From Rhizomys pruinosus (lineage: Eukaryota; Chordata; Mammalia; Rodentia; Spalacidae): a DNA stretch of 64,000 bases. This document shows positions 58,590 to 64,000 of this stretch, one piece after another. Position numbers and translations under genes: made by a program. Every line of letters starts with the position of its first letter. Within the stretch, counting starts at the first letter, position 1. The DNA is taken from contig VZQC01007982.1 in NCBI GenBank assembly GCA_009823505.1, positions 2,619,150-2,683,149 of the forward strand, written 5' to 3'. Under the pieces are notes generated by a model, which did not search any database, was not told the origin of the DNA, and saw only the letters and a list, made by a program, of their open reading frames with translations.

Positions 58590-58880
58590 GTTACTATATT
58601 ATCTTTATACTGAAGGAGAGAATGAAATGTTTATTTTTCAAAGTTATCAGCAAAGTGGCATTTTCTGACAGCTGCCTGTCAGAACTGAAAAGGTCAAAGA
58701 ATGTGGAACATTTTGGTTCTTTTAAAGGAAAAATGTTTAATTATGTTTCCGCAATCAGCAAATGTCTGTGTTGGACAAAAAAAATCATGGTCCCTTTCAC
58801 AGTATGATAAAGTATTATAAAAATGTTCTTTAAAGGATTATGTTTATAACATGGATAATGTCTGTCACACATAAACTACA
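58590..58880. promoter_or_regulatory. Candidate conserved noncoding element with TGACAG palindrome
   Basis: Repeat-free stretch containing TGACAGCTGCCTGTCA (about 58665-58682): two inverted TGACAG cores (MEIS/TGIF-type) around CAGCTG. It also has TTTAATTATGTTTCCGCAAT and AAAGGTCAAAG-like nuclear-receptor half sites. Inferred regulatory. Confidence 0.33.
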
Positions 58881-58974
58881 AATCTGCTCCAATATGTTGA
58901 AACAGAATCATCTAGAAAGAATGCTAGCGTTAATCTTTCCAATATGTGAACTGCCATACAGCACCATGCTTTCT

Positions 58975-59105
58975 TGTCCACCAATGGCTGTCGCAGGATT
59001 TCTGGTTTGAAGGAGCAATATCCCCCACCGACCGGGTATTGAACACTTGATCCCTAGTTGGAGATGCTATTTGGGAAGGTTGTGGAACTTTTAGGACATG
59101 GAGCG
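58975..59105 (+). mobile_element. MaLR-type LTR, 5' part (outermost of a nest)
   Basis: GGTTTGAAGGAGCAATATCC, then TGAACACTTGATCCCTAGTT, then GTGGAACTTTTAGGACATGG matches the MaLR 5' half. The element is broken at GAGCG (59101-59105) by another LTR and resumes at about 59710. Confidence 0.8.
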
Positions 59106-59709
59106 TGTATTGGTTACTTTTATGTTGCTATGATAAAACACCCATGACCAAAGGAAGAGTTTATTTAGCTTACGGTTCCAAAGGGGCAAGAGTCCATCAT
59201 GGCGGGGAGGCATGGCGACAGAGGTGGTCGGAGCAGAAAGCAGAGCCTCACATCTCGAAGCAAGCACAGGAAGCAAGGCAGAGGGCGACCCGAGATCCCG
59301 CGAGGCTAAAGAACTCTTTAAGCCCACCCGCAAAAACGTCCTTTCGCCAGCAAGGCCACACCTAAGAACTCCAAAACCAGGGCTGGAGAGATGGCCAAGC
59401 AGAGCACCGACTGCTCTTGCAGAGGACCCGGGTTCGATTCCCAGCACCCACATGGCGGCTAAGAACTGTCTGTAACTCCAATTCCAGGAGAATTCCAGTT
59501 CCAGGGGTATCCGACGCCCTCTTCTGACCTCTGCGGCATTGCACGACACGGGTGCACAAACCTACATGCAGACAGTACATTCATACACATAAAAATAATA
59601 AAGAAATTTAAAAAAATTATTTAAGAACTCTGAAAACAGCGGCACCAACTGGGGTCAAAATGTCCAATTCTTGGAGCCTGTGGGGGACATTCTCATTCAA
59701 ACCACCACT
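59106..59709 (-). mobile_element. MaLR-type LTR inserted in another LTR
   Basis: Starts TGTATTGGTTACTTTTATGT and ends TTCAAACCACCA, the complement of a MaLR LTR. The interrupted host has GAGCG before it and GAGCC after it, which fits a 5-bp target duplication. It is itself split by a B2 at 59380-59621. Confidence 0.8.
59380..59621 (+). mobile_element. B2 SINE, young, inside the inner LTR
   Basis: GGGCTGGAGAGATGGCC, then an 8-10 base deletion where GGTTAAG is expected, then GGGTTCGATTCCCAGC. It carries the internal duplication. The target duplication TAAGAACTC is at 59363 and 59622. Confidence 0.92.
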
Positions 59710-59950
59710 GAGCCTTGCTGGAGGAAGGAAGTACATCTGTGGGGAAAGTTGAAAGTTTACAGCCTTGACTCACTCTGCTTTGTGTCTGCGTTGAAGATTC
59801 CATCCCTCAGCACCTAGCTCCGGCTGCCGGCCACCATGCTTTCCCTGCGATTACATACCCTCCCTGTGGAACTGGGAGTCAAAATAAACTATTCCTTCAT
59901 AAGTTGCTTTTGGTTATGATGTTTTATCGAGGCAAAAAAGTAACATACAT
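59710..59950 (+). mobile_element. MaLR-type LTR, 3' part (outermost of a nest)
   Basis: Continues the element broken at 59105: GAGCCTTGCTGGAGGAAGGA, then GGAGTCAAAATAAACTATTC (AATAAA), then TTATGATGTTTTATCGAGGC. Confidence 0.8.
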
Positions 59951-61529
59951 AGGATGACCAAGCATGAATGATGTGGGCCAAAGAAAGGAGGAAGCAGCCG
60001 GTATCAAGTGCATATTAAATACAAGTTAAGCTCAATGTATTGTTTCTGTAGAAAAAAAGTTTTTTTTAATGGAAGTTCTAATACTCCCTCCTCTTAAGCC
60101 ATCAGATTTTACTCCCAGCCCCTCTCAGCAGTAAAGCATACTTTAAGATCACCACAACATAGAAAAAATGGATAATTAACAGTTTTAGGGTTTGGTCTTT
60201 GATATTTTGGAGCAAAATAAAACATAATAAATCCCTCCAGATCATTATAAATTGGGAGATCCTGAGTATTTGATTTTATTTATTGAAGATAAGTAGTAAG
60301 TTTTGAGGATAAACAATGGTCCCTAAACTGAAAACCATATAAGAAGATGCAAAGTGATACAACACATTAAACCCACCTTACTACTGTGTGATTGAATGGT
60401 GACGGCAGGTCAGAGGCAGAATGCAATAGTTTAATAAAATGTATGACTTTTAGAGAAGGATAGTGAGTGACAGATTAAACTTGAAAGCTCAGCTCAAAGC
60501 CAAGAGGGCTCTAAAAGCAGAGGATAGTGGGACCTGTGAATCCTGGCAGCCCAAGTAAGCCAGATGTCAGTTAGCTGGAAAGAGACTCATTGCCCAACTA
60601 TGTTAAGGCCCTTGAGGATCTGGGAAAAGAACTTTTCTTCCCTGAAATCCTTGTGGAATGTCCCCAAAGTCTGCCTGTGCCTAGAGATGGAAGCACACAA
60701 AGAGTGAGCAGGGTCAAGGTCAAAGCCGGTGAAATCAGAGAGAGACAAGGGAGAAGAAACTGCAGGAGCTGGAACAAGTTCAGTCTCTGCCAGCAAAGAC
60801 CCACAGTGTAGCCCCAGCTCTGGGGGCTCCTGGCAAAGGGAGGGCCGAGGCCAAATGTGTTTGAGTGGCACTGCCTCCCACGTGGTCACTGCAACTTGCA
60901 GATTCATAATACCCACTCACCTACTAAATATTCAAGAAATGCTATAGTGGAGTTATCTACTCAACTCAGATTTCCCCAGATGCATTTGATCAAAGAAACT
61001 TTCTTTTTCATTCCTTAGCTCTGAGAAATAAAAGTTTGGATTGATAGCTGCTGAACCCTACACCCAGGCAGGACTGGAGGGCAAGCTCATTTATACAATG
61101 TGCTTCATGAGGGGGTCCTTTGTTGCCTAAGACCTTTCATTTTAACAAGAGGGGACATTTAGCTCCTGGTTTTATGGACAGGCGAGTAGAAATTTCTTCT
61201 GAAGGCAACCTCAGGCACAAGTTGGTAACTCTAGTCACAGACTGTGTGGGTCTCAGGTAAGTAAGTTGAGCATCATGCATCCACTATTGTGGCACCCACC
61301 GACTTGGGCTGTAAGTCCAGAGATGCTAGAAGATACCCGGCCTGCTCTCTATTATCCTTGGCACTTAAGTTGCAAGGGCTAATATGCTCTGAAGGGGGTT
61401 GAGTTTATAGATGACAGAAGGCAAACATAAGTGGATTCTTTCCAATAAAATCTGGATAACCGTATAGTAATTACCAACAGTCTGAAAACAATAGAGGTGA
61501 AAGCTAAGATTGATTGAATCCCCATGTGC

Positions 61530-61710
61530 CAGAACTCTAAAATTTCAGGCCCATTTTAATTCACTCCTTGTGAATACTCAGTCAATGGGTATGACTAAAT
61601 CCTTATTTTGCTAGTGAGAAAACTGAAATACTCAGGGTCCAAATAACTCAGTGGTAAAGCAGAACCAGGAAGAAGAGTTGATACTGGCTGTTCTGACCCA
61701 CCTCTAGCCT
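61530..61710 (-). repeat. MIR SINE relic
   Basis: CCTTATTTTGCTAGTGAGAA, then AACTGAAATACTCAGGGTCC, then CAGTGGTAAAGCAGAACCAG. Confidence 0.6.
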
Positions 61711-62404
61711 CAACACAGGACAAAACAGCTGTAAGCACCAGTTTAGGTCTTGTTGAAAGAGGATATAGTCCATTCACAGTCCTCCATCCCTTCACTATTC
61801 TGTTCAAGTTTCTTTTAAAAAATATCCAATTCACCCTCCCCACAGCCATTAGGAATTCCCTTGAAACCACTATCTGCCTCTGAGTCAGTTTCAAGTTCAC
61901 ATCTCCATTGTCCTCTTGTACTACTTAAATGCACTTTAAAAACTCACATGAGATACACTTCTGCCATTTGTAATTTCCCCTTTTATACCTATACTGCATT
62001 TGGTAAAGTCATGCGACAGCACTAAAGCCATGTAGTCATCCTGAACAATGGCATAAATTAACAGGCACCTATTTACTTTGAAAATATCTCATCAATATTC
62101 AAACCGAGTTCGCAATTTACTTAAGCATTCAATATTTCCAGTCTCTTTTCTACAGAACTCCAGAGCCAGTCAATCACAACTCAGGGAACTTAACTACTTC
62201 CATTTAGAGAGGACAGAGAGAAAGAACAGAAATTGTGTTACCTTCTAAAACAGCAGCCTTGGTAGGGGAGTGATGCATCCCAGGGTCCCCTACTCAAACA
62301 AGGATGGGTGGCAGTCTGGGGGAACACCTCAAGAGCCAGTCACCAGCCCAGACTCCTGTAGCAGGGGGGATAACACCCCCTTCCAAAAGATGTCCATCCC
62401 TACC

Positions 62405-62845
62405 TGTTATAGTTTAGGTCTGAAATGTCCCACAAGGCCTAAGTGTGAAAGTCTTGTTCCCCAATGTAGCAATGTTCAAAGGTGTGGCCCTTCAAACGTT
62501 ATTGGATCATAAGGAATCTGATTCATCAACAGACTAATCCATTGATGGGTTCATAATTTGATAGGCATTTGGGAAATGGTAGAAATGTTAGCTAGCAGGT
62601 TGGTCCTAGAGGAGATAAGTTATAGGGGTTTGCGTTCGAAGGCTATTTCTCGTCCTTCACCACTTCTCTGCTTCCCAGGCACCACGAGGTGAGCAGCTTT
62701 GTTCCATCTGCTCCCTACCATCGTACCTGCCTCACCACAGTCCCAGAAACAATGAAACCTATGGAATTCTGAGCCAAAATAACTTTCCTCCTTTAAGTTG
62801 ATTTCCCCAGGTATTTTGTTACAGCAACAGAACATTGACTAATAG
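62405..62845 (+). mobile_element. MaLR-type LTR, near full length
   Basis: Starts TGTTATAGTTTAGGTCTGAA. Middle: CACGAGGTGAGCAGCTTTGT. End: GAGCCAAAATAACTTTCCTC, GGTATTTTGTTACAGCAACA, then GACTAATAG. Solo, with no internal genes. Confidence 0.8.
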
Positions 62846-63118
62846 ATACTCATCATGTCCACACTCACAGAAAAGCCATGTATCCTGAGTAATCCCAGTC
62901 ATAGCAGTAATCCTGAGCAGGAGGGAAGGAGGTAGACACGCAGCCCCTGGTTCTGTGTCCCCACCTGATGCCACATATGCAGCTGTATAGAACATGCCAG
63001 GTGTTTGTCTTTAAAAAGCACTTTGAGTAAAGCAAAGTATTAGGATGCTGACACCAAATTAAGAGAAGAAATGACTGTCGGGGCAATTGTCAGAGACAGA
63101 TGCTTAATGAATCTCTGG

Positions 63119-63143
63119 AGGAGAGAGAGAGAGAGAGAGAGAG
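63119..63143. repeat. (GA)n
   Basis: About 12 GA dinucleotides. Confidence 0.95.
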
Positions 63144-63170
63144 GTGTCAATGTTTCCCCTAGTCACCAGC

Positions 63171-63938
63171 TGTGATGGTTAATCTTGATTGTCAACTTGA
63201 CAGCTCCTGGAATCATCTAAGAGACAAGCCTCTGGCCCTATCTGTGAAGGCATTTCCAGACCCTCCCCAAGGGTGGATGGCACCTTCTGATGGGTGGCCC
63301 AGCTATCGGTCTGAGGAACAAAGCAGTTTTACTTGTCAGTCTGCCTTAATTTCTTGTTGCTGCAAGTATCCATCCCTGTTTCTTCTTTTTCTCCTCCTCT
63401 TCCTCCTCCTCCTCCTCCTCCTCCTCCTTCCTCTTCTTCCTCTTCTTCTTCCTCTTCTTCCTCCTCTTCTCCTTCCTCTTCTCCTTCCTCTTCTCCTTCC
63501 TCTCCCCCTTCCTCTTCCCCTTCCCTTTCCCCTTCCCCTTCTCCTTCTCCTTCCCTTTCTCCTTCTCCTTCCCCTTCTACTTCTCCTTCTCCTTCTTCTT
63601 CCATCACTGGTACCAGCTTCTTTGTCATTCCAACATGGAGTGAAGACCAGCAACTCTCCAGGAGTTTTCCAGACCTTCATCACCAGATTGGGACTACTGA
63701 GGTATCTGTATATGTACATGAAATAGCTGTTTGGTTCTCTGCTTCTTCAGGATGCAGATGGGCACTGCTGGCCTACCCAGCCCCTACTGAAAAAGTCATG
63801 GAAGCACATCCTCTTTTATGAGATAGACAGAAATAGAGAGATGATAGATTAGATAGATGGCAGATGAAGATTTATATAAAGAAGATGTGTATATACCTCC
63901 TACCAGTTATGTTCCTTTAGAGAACCTTGCTTAACACA
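63171..63938 (+). mobile_element. MLT1-like MaLR LTR with internal microsatellite
   Basis: Begins TGTGATGGTTAATCTTGATT, then GTCAACTTGACAG, and ends AGTTATGTTCCTTTAGAGAA, then CCTTGCTTAACACA, which are the two ends of MLT1-type LTRs. A pyrimidine tract of more than 200 nt and a GATA-like tract near 63830 make it longer than usual. Confidence 0.7.
63379..63602. repeat. Polypyrimidine (CTT/CCT)n tract
   Basis: 224 nt on the plus strand with one purine (A at about 63579). Built of CCT, CTT and CCCTT blocks. ORFs here (poly-Ser/Pro, poly-Leu, poly-Glu, poly-Arg in different frames) are artefacts of the repeat. Confidence 0.97.
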
Positions 63939-64000
63939 CCAACACTTGGACATCTCGTCTCCTCTCCTGTTTCACACTCCTCCTTGTCTACCTGTGCTCT

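Larger units (their letters stand above)
17831..64000 (-). other. Plxna4: Plxna4 long intron upstream of the PSI exon (incomplete)
   Basis: At least 46 kb of intron. I looked on the minus strand for the sema exon that should end with a motif like YIMSERQ and did not find it, so the intron probably continues past the window. Stretches with no feature I can name include 17900-18390, 23370-23990, 25140-26040, 26320-27250, 28290-29540, 29800-30120, 31100-31800, 33790-34870, 35930-37540, 40000-40860, 43500-44090, 45700-48060, 51530-52530, 54300-55650, 55750-56390, 56540-57520, 59960-61520 and 61720-62400. Confidence 0.75.

Noticed and set aside
63329..63821. Long ORFs rich in Ser/Pro, Leu, Glu or Arg
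   Set aside because: They are the different frames of the CTT/CCT tract, and no domain or splice structure supports a protein.
8275..63938. Possible intact endogenous retrovirus or L1 with coding capacity
   Set aside because: All LTRs are solo or broken, and all L1 pieces are 3' fragments. No gag, pol, env or ORF2 reading frame is present.
17831..64000. Search for the last sema-domain exon (YIMSERQ motif) and other plexin exons
   Set aside because: No stretch on the minus strand gave the expected motif with splice sites. The intron seems to run beyond the window.

Overview
The window is mammalian nuclear DNA from a muroid rodent. The evidence is the repeat content: B1, B2, B3, B4 and ID SINEs on both strands, many with target-site duplications still readable, together with ERVL-MaLR LTRs, rodent and older L1 pieces, MIR/L2 relics and long CA/TG microsatellites. 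Several young B2 copies carry an internal tandem duplication and a 3' half that I do not remember from house mouse, so a cricetid-type rodent (hamster, vole or deer mouse relative) is a reasonable but unproven guess. There are no bacterial-type genes, operons, CRISPR arrays, tRNA or rRNA genes.

The only protein-coding sequence I can support is three consecutive internal exons of one gene read on the minus strand. In transcript order they lie at 17730-17830, 3759-3882 and 2080-2233. Their reading frames join exactly across the splice junctions. The product is the first PSI domain and the start of the first IPT domain of a class A plexin, best matched from memory to plexin-A4 (Plxna4), a semaphorin receptor of growing axons. 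All eight PSI cysteines and two N-glycosylation sequons are present.

Layout: 1-2079 is intron downstream of the last exon seen, with a B1, a B2 and a 50-bp minisatellite. 2234-3758 is a short intron holding an L1 3' end split by a B1. 3883-17729 is a 13.8-kb intron with SINEs, microsatellites, two fold-back sequences and an unrecognised 5'-truncated retroelement. 17831-64000 is more than 46 kb of intron upstream of the PSI exon, in which I found no further exon. It holds a roughly 48-copy 28-bp minisatellite (37549-38896), a three-layer nested insertion (58975-59950), an MLT1-like LTR expanded by a 224-nt pyrimidine tract (63171-63938), a head-to-head pair of B2 copies (50078-50646) and several repeat-free AT-motif-rich stretches that look like conserved noncoding regulatory elements.

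I see no undescribed multi-gene system. The best leads are structural: the 87-bp-arm hairpin at 9321-9514, the homogeneous E-box-bearing minisatellite, the diverged direct duplication at 42471/43364, and the candidate enhancers. Nearly all long ORFs in this window are products of simple repeats or SINEs.
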